From Candidatus Margulisiibacteriota bacterium (GTDB lineage: Bacteria; Margulisbacteria; WOR-1; XYC2-FULL-46-14; JAHJBW01), in assembly GCA_018813405.1 (NCBI GenBank), contig JAHJBW010000047.1, forward strand, positions 1 through 5,734: a DNA stretch of 5,734 nt, read 5' to 3'. Under the pieces are notes generated by a model that was not told where the DNA came from, ran no database searches, and saw only the letters and a list, made by a program, of their open reading frames with translations. Below are positions 1 through 5,734 of the stretch, piece after piece. The position numbers and the translations under genes were made by a program. Numbering within the stretch: position 1 is the stretch's first letter; each line of letters starts with the position of its first letter.

Positions 1-483
1 CAGATCATCGATCTTCTGCTCTACTGGCCATATTTCCTTGGCCTTGTCGGGGTCCCGGTTGACAAAAGCGTCCAATACTTTTGACAGGGAGCCTTCTGCC
101 AATTCCGCCATCCTGGGAATATCAACAAGCGGCTTCACCAGCGGCTGGTCGGCAAGCTCAATGCATCGTTCCGCGATCGACTCCGCCAGGTCTCCTATTC
201 TCTCCAGATCAGTTGCCAGGCGCATACCCGCAAGGATAAACCTTAAATCTCCCGCTTTGGGCTGGCGCAGGGCTATCAAGTTAATTGCCTTGTCATCGAT
301 CACCAGTTCAAGCTGATCGACATCCACATCATCTTTAATGACCTGCCTGGCCAGGTCCCTGTCCCTTCGCTTTAGCGCATCAACCGACTTATGGATCAAG
401 TCCTTTACCATAACGCCCATTTTGAGCAGACTGTCGTTTAGGTCAGCCAACTCCTGGTCAAAACTGCTATCCTGATGTTCCAT
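1..483 (-). CDS. phoU: PhoU, phosphate signalling regulator (3' part beyond window)
   Basis: PhoU is a cytoplasmic all-helical protein that couples the PstSCAB transporter to the PhoR kinase and holds the Pho response off when phosphate is plentiful. Starting at the ATG at 483, 161 codons stay open to base 1; the family is usually about 215-230 residues, so roughly a quarter is missing. The visible part fits the first three-helix PhoU domain and the start of the second. An acidic stretch (D51-E59) and the segment T91-D98 (TDLERIGD), followed by residues 99-105, match the family's conserved E/D-rich metal-binding helices. The start is supported by an AAGGAGG site at 494-500, ten bases upstream. 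It follows pstB after 48 bases, the usual last place in a pst operon. The PhoU assignment is firm from motif and context together; the C-terminal half cannot be judged. Confidence 0.93.
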   Translation of the reverse strand, partial: MEHQDSSFDQELADLNDSLLKMGVMVKDLIHKSVDALKRRDRDLARQVIKDDVDVDQLELVIDDKAINLIALRQPKAGDLRFILAGMRLATDLERIGDLAESIAERCIELADQPLVKPLVDIPRMAELAEGSLSKVLDAFVNRDPDKAKEIWPVEQKIDDL

Positions 484-501
484 GTTAACCAAACCTCCTT
501 C

Positions 502-522
502 ACCCCGAGTTTATCGAGGGGT
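502..522 (-). other. Small inverted repeat between pstB and phoU
   Basis: On the minus strand ACCCC (518-522) can pair with GGGGT (502-506) around an 11-base loop. The stem ends one base before the AAGGAGG site of phoU (494-500), with no U-tract after it, so it is not an intrinsic terminator. It could slightly affect phoU translation or mark a processing point, but a five-pair stem with a large loop is weak and may be chance. It is the only structure I see in the 48-base gap. Confidence 0.3.
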
Positions 523-531
523 TGCCGTGAG

Positions 532-1335
532 TTAACCGAATCGGCCTGTTATATAATCCTCGGTGCGCTTGTCCCGCGGGTTCGTGAATATCTTGCTCGT
601 AACATCAAACTCGATCATTTCGCCAAGCAGGAAAAAGCCAGTGTAGTCTGCCACGCGCGCCGCCTGCTGCATGTTATGAGTAACTATCACTATAGTATAG
701 TTCCGCTTAAGCTCGTGGATCAGTTCCTCGATCTTCGCGGTGGAGATTGGATCAAGCGCCGAACAGGGCTCATCCAAAAGGATGACCTCCGGTTCGATGG
801 CAAGCGCCCTGGCAATGCAAAGCCGCTGCTGCTGGCCGCCAGAAAGCCCCATGCCCGGCTTGTCCAGAAGGTCTTTGACCTCCTCCCAGAGAGCGGCGCG
901 GCGCAGGCTCTGTTCGACCACCCTGTCCAGCTTTTGTTCCGAAATCCTGCCAAATAGTTTTATGCCAGCCGCCACATTGTCGTATACCGTCATGGTGGGG
1001 AAAGGCGTCGGCTTTTGAAACACCATCCCCACCACCCGGCGAAGACTGGCCACATCCTTTTTAGACAGGATGTCTTTGCCGTCTAAAAAGATACTACCTT
1101 TCATTGTCGCCCCGGGCACGGTTTCATGCATTCTGTTCAGGCACCGTATAAAAGTTGATTTGCCGCAGCCGGAGGGGCCGATGATCGCTGATACCTTCTT
1201 ATCATAAATTTTCATACTTATGCCGTGAAGCGCCTGCTTTTCATAGAACCAGGCATTCACTTTATGCGCTGACATCCTTTCCGAAAGATCAGAACAAGAA
1301 ACAGGATCAGGAGCTTTTAATAGAGTATCATCCAT
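532..1335 (-). CDS. pstB: PstB, phosphate ABC transporter ATP-binding subunit
   Basis: This cytoplasmic ATPase drives high-affinity phosphate import through PstC/PstA. The 267 residues contain a complete ABC nucleotide-binding domain in normal order: Walker A GPSGCGKST (53-61), Q-loop Q107 in VFQKPTPFP, signature LSGGQQQRL (164-172), Walker B VILLDEP (184-190), D-loop SALD (192-195) and switch histidine H220 in VTHNMQQAAR. VFQKPTPFP, DEPCSALDPIS and the C-terminal TEDYITGRFG are characteristic of PstB rather than other ABC ATPases. All catalytic residues are present. The length is about ten residues above the E. coli protein, the extra lying before the domain. M21 is an alternative start, but the ATG at 1335 has an AGGAGGG site six bases upstream (1342-1348) and overlaps pstA by eight bases, indicating coupled translation. 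Confidence 0.98.
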   Translation of the reverse strand: MDDTLLKAPDPVSCSDLSERMSAHKVNAWFYEKQALHGISMKIYDKKVSAIIGPSGCGKSTFIRCLNRMHETVPGATMKGSIFLDGKDILSKKDVASLRRVVGMVFQKPTPFPTMTVYDNVAAGIKLFGRISEQKLDRVVEQSLRRAALWEEVKDLLDKPGMGLSGGQQQRLCIARALAIEPEVILLDEPCSALDPISTAKIEELIHELKRNYTIVIVTHNMQQAARVADYTGFFLLGEMIEFDVTSKIFTNPRDKRTEDYITGRFG

Positions 1336-2155
1336 AATGGACCCTCCTGGAAAATTTCCTTACCAGCAATGTCACCCCCAACACAATGAACATCAAGGTC
1401 AACGATCCCGCCCAGGCCTTGGCATGCCACTGAGCAAAAGGAGAAATAGCGTAATTGTAGATCTGCACTGTCATAGTGGCTGTGGGCTGGTCAACAGCGA
1501 AATTCCAGTACATGCTGTTAAAGGCGGTAAATAGCAGAGGCGCGGTTTCCCCTGTGATCCTGGCGACAGAGAGCATAATGCCTGTAAATATGCCGCTCCA
1601 GGCGGTCCTGAAAATAATCCTCATGATAACCTTCCATTCTGGAAGTCCCAAGGCCAGCCCCGCTTCAAAAAGCGTGCGCGGCACCATCTTTACCATTTCT
1701 TCTGTTGTTCTTGTCACGGTAGGTATCATGATGATCCCCAGGGCGAAGCCGCCTGCCAGAGCCGAAAACCTCTTCATGACCAGTACGATCAGCACATAGG
1801 CAAAAATTCCGATCACTATCGTAGGGATCGAGGACAATACATCAGCCGCGTAGCGGATAACAAAGCCCTTCTTATTATTACCGTAAAGGGCCAGCCATAT
1901 CCCTCCGAATATGCCAATGGGCAAGCCCACCACACAGGCCAGGCCGACCACTATGAAGGTCCCGACAATGGCATTGCCCATCCCGCCCCCGGGATCTCCA
2001 AAAGGCACTGGCAGCCGGGTGAAAAAATCCCAGTTTATCGCGCTTATGCCCTGCAAAAAAACATAGCTGATCACCGAGATCAGGGGGATGACAGCAATGA
2101 GCGTAAAAGCAAATACTATCAGCAGATAAATTTTTTCTTTAATGTTCCTTGTCAT
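1328..2155 (-). CDS. pstA: PstA, phosphate ABC transporter permease
   Basis: PstA is one of the two inner-membrane permeases forming the phosphate channel with PstC. The 275-residue protein has about six hydrophobic segments, near residues 10-35, 62-92, 105-128, 133-147, 184-206 and 248-265. A motif GGGMGNAIVGT (56-66) lies before the second. The cytoplasmic EAA loop that docks onto PstB is at about 164-211, beginning EAGLALGLPEWK and ending ITGETAPLLFTA; the GETAPL ending is typical of PstA and separates it from PstC, which has GETMAV. The start codon overlaps the pstC stop as ATGA (2152-2155), and only a weak purine-rich AAGGCAAGG precedes it, so translation is probably coupled to pstC. The length and spacing are normal for the family and nothing looks broken. 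Confidence 0.97.
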   Translation of the reverse strand: MTRNIKEKIYLLIVFAFTLIAVIPLISVISYVFLQGISAINWDFFTRLPVPFGDPGGGMGNAIVGTFIVVGLACVVGLPIGIFGGIWLALYGNNKKGFVIRYAADVLSSIPTIVIGIFAYVLIVLVMKRFSALAGGFALGIIMIPTVTRTTEEMVKMVPRTLFEAGLALGLPEWKVIMRIIFRTAWSGIFTGIMLSVARITGETAPLLFTAFNSMYWNFAVDQPTATMTVQIYNYAISPFAQWHAKAWAGSLTLMFIVLGVTLLVRKFSRRVHYG

Positions 2156-3069
2156 GGCCTTGCCTTAACCTTGCTGGTTAACCTCCATACCATCAGCCTT
2201 GCGATACCGTTCACTACAACCGTAATAAAAAGCAAGACCAATCCAAGTTCGATGAGAACAGCCAGGTTTATATCAGAAACCGCTTCAGCGAATTCGTTGG
2301 CAATAACTGAAGCCAGCGTATAAGCGGGGGCAAACACCGAAGAAGAAATTTCGGGCCGGTTTCCTATGACCATGGTCACGGCCATGGTCTCGCCGAGCGC
2401 CCTTCCCAGGCCAAGGATCACAGCCCCCACAATTCCCGACCTGGCAGGGCCCAGGACCGCTATCTTCACGGTTTCCCATTTCGTCGCGCCAAGCGCCAAA
2501 GCTGATTCCCTTAAATAATTGGGGACCGAGTTAAAAACCTCCCTTGAAATAGCCGTGATCGTGGGCAGGACCATTATGGCAAGGATCACCCCGGCGGAAA
2601 GCATGCTCAAGCCTGAATATGGCCCCTGGAATATGGGTAAAAAACCGAAGATCGACCGCAAGAACGGCTGGACCACGTTGGCTATCCATGGCCCGAGGAC
2701 AAATATTCCCCACAGACCGTAAACGACCGAAGGAATGGCGGCCAGCAGTTCTACCATGACCGCTATATATTCCTTTGTCTTCGATCTGGAAACTTCGGAA
2801 AGATAAAGAGCGCACCCCAAACCAAGCGGAACGGCAATGATCAGGGCTATAATAGAAGATACCAGGGTGCCGTAAATGAACGGCAGGGCCCCGTATTCAT
2901 CGGCCAGGGGGTCCCAGACGGAAGATATAATGAAGCCGGCTCCAAAAGTATGAATAGAAAGCCAGGATTGCTTGACCAGTAGTACAATGATGGCCAAAAG
3001 CAGAACGGGGATGCTGGCCGCAAACGCGAAAGCTATCCGTTTGAACCAAGCATCCCCGGCACTGCGCAT
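2152..3069 (-). CDS. pstC: PstC, phosphate ABC transporter permease
   Basis: PstC pairs with PstA to make the phosphate translocation path in the inner membrane. The 305 residues show six hydrophobic segments, near 12-33, 64-92, 104-127, 152-175, 211-234 and 268-290. After the first, the periplasmic stretch SSVWDPLADEYGALPFIYGT (49-68) is highly typical of PstC. The EAA loop runs from about 188 (ESALALGATKWETVK) to GLGRALGETMAVTMVIGN (220-237). The ATG at 3069 directly follows the pstS stop (TAAATG) with no intergenic base. There is no good Shine-Dalgarno, only GGGAT about ten bases up inside the end of pstS, so ribosomes finishing pstS probably reinitiate here. That would keep the permease below the binding protein in abundance. 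Confidence 0.97.
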   Translation of the reverse strand: MRSAGDAWFKRIAFAFAASIPVLLLAIIVLLVKQSWLSIHTFGAGFIISSVWDPLADEYGALPFIYGTLVSSIIALIIAVPLGLGCALYLSEVSRSKTKEYIAVMVELLAAIPSVVYGLWGIFVLGPWIANVVQPFLRSIFGFLPIFQGPYSGLSMLSAGVILAIMVLPTITAISREVFNSVPNYLRESALALGATKWETVKIAVLGPARSGIVGAVILGLGRALGETMAVTMVIGNRPEISSSVFAPAYTLASVIANEFAEAVSDINLAVLIELGLVLLFITVVVNGIARLMVWRLTSKVKARP

Positions 3070-4098
3070 TTATATTTTTATCCCATCGATCGCGCTTACA
3101 ACTTTGTTTTTAACTGTTTCTGGCAAAGGCGCATAGAGAAGTTCTGGCGCGTACTTTTGCCCTGTGGTAACGACCCACCTTAAATAATCCTTAAGGATCT
3201 TTCCCTTTTCGGCGTTCTTCTGGTTCTTGTGCACAATAAGCCAGGTCAAGCCCACGATCGGGTAGGAATCCTTGCCGGGCGCGTTGCACAAGCTTATGCG
3301 GAAATCCCCGCTGTTGACCATTTTCCTGGTCTTTTCAGCTTCAAGGGCTCCAGCGGCCGCGGCTGAAGTAGAATCGAGCGTGGGTCTAATGAACTTTCCC
3401 GCCCGGTTCTTGAGCAGGGCGACAGAAAGGCCGTTCTCCATCGCGTATGAGAGCTCAACATAGCCGATCGCCCCTTCGTTGACCTTGATCACGCCAGCTA
3501 CGCCGGCATTGCCCTTGCCGCCAACACCAACGGGCCATTTGACCGCCTTGCCAGCCCCAACCTTCGCGGCCCATGAGGTGCTTACCCTGGCAAGATAGTT
3601 GGTAAAGATGTCAGTGGTACCCGATCCGTCGCTCCTGTGAGCTACAAGTATCGGCTTGTTGGGGAAAGAGACTCCGGGGTTCAAAGCGGCGATAGCAGAG
3701 TGGTCCCAGTTCTTGATTTTACCGAGGAAAATATCGGCCAACACTCCAGCATCAAGCTTGATGTCCTTAACCCCTGGCAGGTTGTAGCTTACCGCTACAG
3801 CTCCCATGACCGTGGGGATATGGAGCACATCGCCGCCGGCGTCAGCAATTTCCTTCTCCGTCATGGCCGCGTCCGTTCCGCCGAAATCGGTCGTGCCTGC
3901 AGTAAATTGCCTTATACCTCCGCCGGACCCGATTCCCTGGTAATTGATCTGTTTCCCTGTAGCTTTTTGGTATTCGGTGTTCAATTTAAGATACAGTGGA
4001 TACGGGAAAGTGGCTCCCGCGCCGTTAATAACCACCGCGCTGGCCATGGATGCCGTCAGTAATCCCGCGCAAATCACGCCCAATGCTTTTTTTATCAT
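3070..4098 (-). CDS. pstS: PstS, periplasmic phosphate-binding protein
   Basis: PstS captures phosphate in the periplasm and delivers it to PstC/PstA. The 342-residue precursor begins with MIKK, a hydrophobic core, and an AxA-type signal peptidase I site (likely after A21, in ASMASA). The only leader cysteine, C10, lies in the hydrophobic core without a lipobox, so this is a soluble periplasmic protein, unlike the lipoprotein form of Gram-positives. Phosphate-contacting elements known from E. coli PstS are all recognisable: T30-F31 in GAGATFPYP, S58 in GSGGG, D76 in DFGGTDAAM, and R155, D157, S159, G160, T161 in HRSDGSGTTD. GKGNAGVAG at 194-202 is also a family motif. An AAGGAGG site (4108-4114) sits nine bases before the ATG. 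The gene has its own predicted Pho-box promoter in the 82 bases after the porin. Confidence 0.98.
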   Translation of the reverse strand: MIKKALGVICAGLLTASMASAVVINGAGATFPYPLYLKLNTEYQKATGKQINYQGIGSGGGIRQFTAGTTDFGGTDAAMTEKEIADAGGDVLHIPTVMGAVAVSYNLPGVKDIKLDAGVLADIFLGKIKNWDHSAIAALNPGVSFPNKPILVAHRSDGSGTTDIFTNYLARVSTSWAAKVGAGKAVKWPVGVGGKGNAGVAGVIKVNEGAIGYVELSYAMENGLSVALLKNRAGKFIRPTLDSTSAAAAGALEAEKTRKMVNSGDFRISLCNAPGKDSYPIVGLTWLIVHKNQKNAEKGKILKDYLRWVVTTGQKYAPELLYAPLPETVKNKVVSAIDGIKI

Positions 4099-4124
4099 TG
4101 TTCTCTTCCTCCTTTTACATCACT

Positions 4125-4130
4125 ATTATC
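4125..4130 (-). promoter_or_regulatory. Predicted -10 element of the pstS promoter
   Basis: The minus strand reads GATAAT here, one mismatch from the TATAAT consensus. It lies exactly nine bases downstream of the last hexamer of the pstS Pho box. No proper -35 hexamer sits 16-18 bases upstream, as expected for an activator-dependent promoter where the regulator replaces -35 contact. A start about seven bases downstream would fall near 4118 and give a leader of about 20 bases, beginning just before the Shine-Dalgarno site. Confidence 0.65.
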
Positions 4131-4139
4131 CACAACCAA

Positions 4140-4178
4140 AGTAAACCTTTCTTTAATACTGTGTAAATTTATTGTAAA
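4140..4178 (-). promoter_or_regulatory. Predicted Pho box (PhoB/PhoP site) upstream of pstS
   Basis: On the minus strand four hexamers start at exact 11-base steps: TTTACA (4173-4178), TTTACA (4162-4167), TTAAAG (4151-4156) and TTTACT (4140-4145). Direct repeats of an A/T-rich ...ACA core at 11-base spacing are the known DNA target of the PhoB/PhoP family, where each monomer binds one repeat on one helix face. The array lies before pstS, the archetypal Pho target, and ends nine bases before a -10 element, much as in the E. coli pstS promoter. The third unit is the weakest. Its upstream edge is only two bases past the porin stop codon, so the box fills nearly the whole upstream half of the gap. 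Confidence 0.82.
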
Positions 4179-4180
4179 GC

Positions 4181-5545
4181 CTACCACTTGACCTCCGAAT
4201 GCAGGGCAAGGATCTTTGTCTTATCCGCACCCTTTTGCGTCTCGTTCTGGTAATCCAGGGCCAATCTGATATTCTTACCCCACTTGTACTCGACGCCATA
4301 TATATTCAGTCCGTAGGTATCGCCCGATTTGCTCATATCTTTGTCATAGCTGTCTATCCTGCCAAAGACAACCCAGTCGGGCAAGAATTCATACTGTCCT
4401 CCTGCAGAAAGGCCTTCGATCTTTGTGGCCCTGGCATACTCGGTGAACAACCGGCCGTTGCCGGGAAAACTAAAGTCCCACGCGGCCATAAGGTTGAGCG
4501 ATTTAAAAAGGCCGTCATTGTCCCCGCCGTTTATGGAAACATCCTGGGCATAAGCCCCGAGCCCCACGGTAACTTTCCCGCTGTTGTACGAATACGGCAC
4601 AGAATCCAGCCTTATGGCAAAGTTCTTCTCAGGATTGCCTTCGGCTTCTTTATATCCACTGCCATTCATGAAGGTGGCATGGTAATTGATCTGCCCCAGT
4701 CCAGGAACACCGAGCAGAGCAAGGTCAAGGGATCCAAGAGCCGCCACGCCCAGATCGGCAGAAGTGAACAGTTTGTAGTGATCGGTCATGGTCTTGGCGA
4801 CATAACGGAAAGTCCAGTAATTCTGCATATAGTCTATCCAGTGGGTGGCAGACTGACCGACCCTGAGGGTCAAGCTGTAAGGGACTCCCAGCGGCAAAAA
4901 CTCGGAAAGCGGAATGTTGTTCAACCCAAAATACGCATATTTCAGATATACATAATAATATGTGGCGGTCTTGCCGGAAGTATCTTTCAGCAGGGATTCC
5001 CTGGCAATATCTGTGGTAAAACGGGCATCCGCACCCCTGTCCAGCTTTTTCTTCACGTCAAGGTAAACGCGGCTTATGTCAAAGGCGCTGGGAGCTCCAT
5101 TGTCCTTGAGGTCGTTAGTATAGGAAATATAAGCCCTTCCCGATACCGAAGCCGACTTACCCGAATCGTCCTTCACTTTTGTTATTTCGCCCTTCAATTC
5201 TGCCAGGGCCTGGTTGATCTCCTCTTTTAGGTCCTGCATATCCCCATCAGGGGCAGCGACCGACACATTCTCTTGGTCAAAGTTTTTACTGGGTCCCGGC
5301 TCCGAGGCATCCCCGGAAAGCCGCAAAACCTTTGCCTGAGCGGAGCCCAGTGTGGCCTTGGCGTCTTCCAAAAGCGGCTTTATCTTTTTGGCCCTTGCCC
5401 AGTCCTTTTGGGCTACTGCCGCGTCAAGCTTCTTCTGAAGAGAATTAACATAAGCCCTCTGTTTTTCGATGGGGGCTGCCAGGGATGATGAAACCAGTAC
5501 GAACATGAACATAAAGACCAGGTAGACCGAAACGATTTTTCTCAT
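4181..5545 (-). CDS. Outer-membrane porin-like barrel, predicted phosphate-inducible
   Basis: This 454-residue protein looks like an outer-membrane channel. Residues 1-23 are a signal peptide (MRK, a long hydrophobic core, cleavage in SSLAA). Residues 25-77 are charged and helical, probably coiled coil, followed by a P/S/D-rich linker (78-102) and a second helical stretch (103-127). From about 131 to the end, short alternating strands rich in Y, F, G and turn residues suggest a beta-barrel, starting at SVSGRAYISY and including AFDISRVYLDVKKKLDRG (154-171). The pattern GR-Y...SR-YLD...DIARES recalls the start of the phosphate-selective OprP/OprO porin family, but I cannot confirm membership. 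The protein ends in EVKW; a terminal aromatic residue is the usual barrel-assembly signal. The ATG has AAGGAGG (5552-5558) six bases upstream. Its position between the kinase and pstS, behind a Pho box, suggests phosphate uptake; substrate choice is inferred. Confidence 0.8.
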   Translation of the reverse strand: MRKIVSVYLVFMFMFVLVSSSLAAPIEKQRAYVNSLQKKLDAAVAQKDWARAKKIKPLLEDAKATLGSAQAKVLRLSGDASEPGPSKNFDQENVSVAAPDGDMQDLKEEINQALAELKGEITKVKDDSGKSASVSGRAYISYTNDLKDNGAPSAFDISRVYLDVKKKLDRGADARFTTDIARESLLKDTSGKTATYYYVYLKYAYFGLNNIPLSEFLPLGVPYSLTLRVGQSATHWIDYMQNYWTFRYVAKTMTDHYKLFTSADLGVAALGSLDLALLGVPGLGQINYHATFMNGSGYKEAEGNPEKNFAIRLDSVPYSYNSGKVTVGLGAYAQDVSINGGDNDGLFKSLNLMAAWDFSFPGNGRLFTEYARATKIEGLSAGGQYEFLPDWVVFGRIDSYDKDMSKSGDTYGLNIYGVEYKWGKNIRLALDYQNETQKGADKTKILALHSEVKW

Positions 5546-5572
5546 ATCAAACCTCCTTATTAAGATAATTTG

Positions 5573-5578
5573 ATTATG
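5573..5578 (-). promoter_or_regulatory. Predicted -10 element of the porin promoter
   Basis: The minus strand reads CATAAT, one mismatch from TATAAT, exactly nine bases downstream of the last hexamer of the porin Pho box. This is the same spacing as at pstS. A start about seven bases downstream, near 5566, would leave a leader of about 21 bases. The element overlaps a small inverted repeat (ATAAT-CAA-ATTAT, 5565-5577), which may be chance in such A/T-rich DNA. Confidence 0.6.
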
Positions 5579-5587
5579 AGATAAGAG

Positions 5588-5626
5588 GATTAAATAATAA
5601 TGAAGCTGATGTAAAGTTATAGTAAA
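5588..5626 (-). promoter_or_regulatory. Predicted Pho box (PhoB/PhoP site) upstream of the porin gene
   Basis: Four minus-strand hexamers start at exact 11-base steps: TTTACT (5621-5626), TTTACA (5610-5615), TTCATT (5599-5604) and TTAATC (5588-5593). The two upstream units are strong and the two downstream ones degenerate. The first 17 bases match the start of the pstS box at 15 positions. The array starts four bases after the stop of the kinase gene and ends nine bases before a CATAAT -10 hexamer. The same geometry at pstS makes regulation by the same response regulator likely. Confidence 0.75.
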
Positions 5627-5630
5627 TTAC

Positions 5631-5732
5631 TCAGGGCCTGATAGCGGGAAAAACAAGAGAAAAAACAGATCCCTTGCCGGGTTCGCTCTGCACTTCGACA
5701 GAGCCCTGATGGACATTCATAATATGTTTTAC
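5631..5732 (-). CDS. phoR: C-terminus of a sensor histidine kinase, probably PhoR (5' part beyond window)
   Basis: A reading frame enters from the right edge and runs 33 codons to a TGA at 5631-5633. The peptide begins VKHIMNVHQGSVEVQSEPGK, continues GSVFSLVFP, and ends PAIRP. This is the end of a GHKL (HATPase_c) ATP-binding domain: the helix V-HI---H-G, the strand turn and the S-PGKGS-F-L-FP G2-box region are standard for sensor kinases of the PhoR/EnvZ class. The fragment alone identifies a histidine kinase; the phosphate-sensing role, and so the symbol, is inferred from its position directly upstream of the porin and pst genes. Its response-regulator partner (phoB/phoP) would be expected further upstream. 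No terminator separates it from the porin, so some read-through into the downstream genes is plausible. Confidence 0.85.
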   Translation of the reverse strand, partial: VKHIMNVHQGSVEVQSEPGKGSVFSLVFPAIRP

Positions 5733-5734
5733 AA

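Noticed and set aside
38..316. A 92-codon plus-strand frame at the left edge
   Set aside because: It is opposite the phoU reading frame, which is supported by motif, start site and operon position.
475..957. A 160-codon plus-strand frame spanning the pstB-phoU gap
   Set aside because: It runs antisense to the catalytic half of pstB and has no plausible ribosome site; its peptide is a shadow of the PstB coding strand.
3637..4062. A 141-codon plus-strand frame opposite pstS
   Set aside because: pstS in this region is unmistakable, with all ligand motifs, and the antisense peptide has no family features.
4069..4071. Cysteine 10 of PstS as a lipoprotein attachment site
   Set aside because: The residues before it (GVI) do not make a lipobox, the cysteine lies within the hydrophobic core, and a good AxA signal peptidase I site follows.
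4112..4120. A TTTACA-like hexamer on the plus strand near the pstS ribosome site
   Set aside because: It is a single unit with no 11-base partner, in the opposite orientation, and overlaps the Shine-Dalgarno region.
4199..5230. A 343-codon open frame on the plus strand opposite the porin gene
   Set aside because: It lies wholly antisense to a porin gene with signal peptide, strong ribosome site, promoter and barrel-type sequence. Its own translation shows no recognisable domain, and it looks like a by-product of codon use on the other strand.
5565..5577. Inverted repeat ATAAT-CAA-ATTAT at the porin -10 as an operator
   Set aside because: A five-base A/T-only stem is readily expected by chance in this A/T-rich gap, and nothing similar is present at the pstS promoter.
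1..5734. CRISPR arrays, tRNA or rRNA genes, insertion sequences, attachment sites
   Set aside because: I saw no direct-repeat arrays, RNA gene signatures, transposase frames or terminal inverted repeats; the window is almost entirely filled by the Pho-locus genes.

Overview
The window carries a phosphate-starvation (Pho) locus, with every gene on the minus strand, so transcription runs from high to low coordinates. In that order it reads: the last 33 codons of a sensor histidine kinase, probably phoR (5631-5732, entering from the right edge); an outer-membrane porin-like barrel (4181-5545); pstS (3070-4098); pstC (2152-3069); pstA (1328-2155); pstB (532-1335); and the first 161 codons of phoU (1-483, leaving by the left edge). 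No stretch over 300 bases lacks a gene. The longest gaps are 85 bases (kinase to porin), 82 bases (porin to pstS) and 48 bases (pstB to phoU).

The host looks like a diderm (Gram-negative-type) bacterium using the standard code and strong AAGGAGG Shine-Dalgarno sites. PstS has a signal peptidase I leader and no lipobox, and the porin ends in an aromatic residue, as outer-membrane barrels do. I cannot name the lineage. The long coiled-coil-like N-terminus of the porin and the TTTACA-type Pho boxes do not point to a particular well-known genus, and an uncultivated lineage is possible.

The parts form one pathway. The porin would admit anionic solutes, presumably phosphate, across the outer membrane. 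PstS binds phosphate in the periplasm, PstC and PstA form the inner-membrane channel, and PstB supplies ATP hydrolysis. PhoU links transporter state to the PhoR kinase, which phosphorylates a PhoB/PhoP-type regulator presumably encoded just outside the window.

The best non-coding signal is a pair of matching promoter modules, one before the porin and one before pstS. Each has four TTTACA-like hexamers at exact 11-base steps, then exactly 9 bases, then a -10 hexamer (CATAAT or GATAAT), with a predicted leader of only about 20 bases. This is the layout expected of PhoB/PhoP boxes, and it makes the porin a predicted Pho-regulon member. The pst genes are tightly packed: pstS and pstC abut, pstC/pstA overlap by 4 bases and pstA/pstB by 8. 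I see no intrinsic terminator in the window. I found no new type of system here; the porin and its twin promoter are the parts most worth following up.
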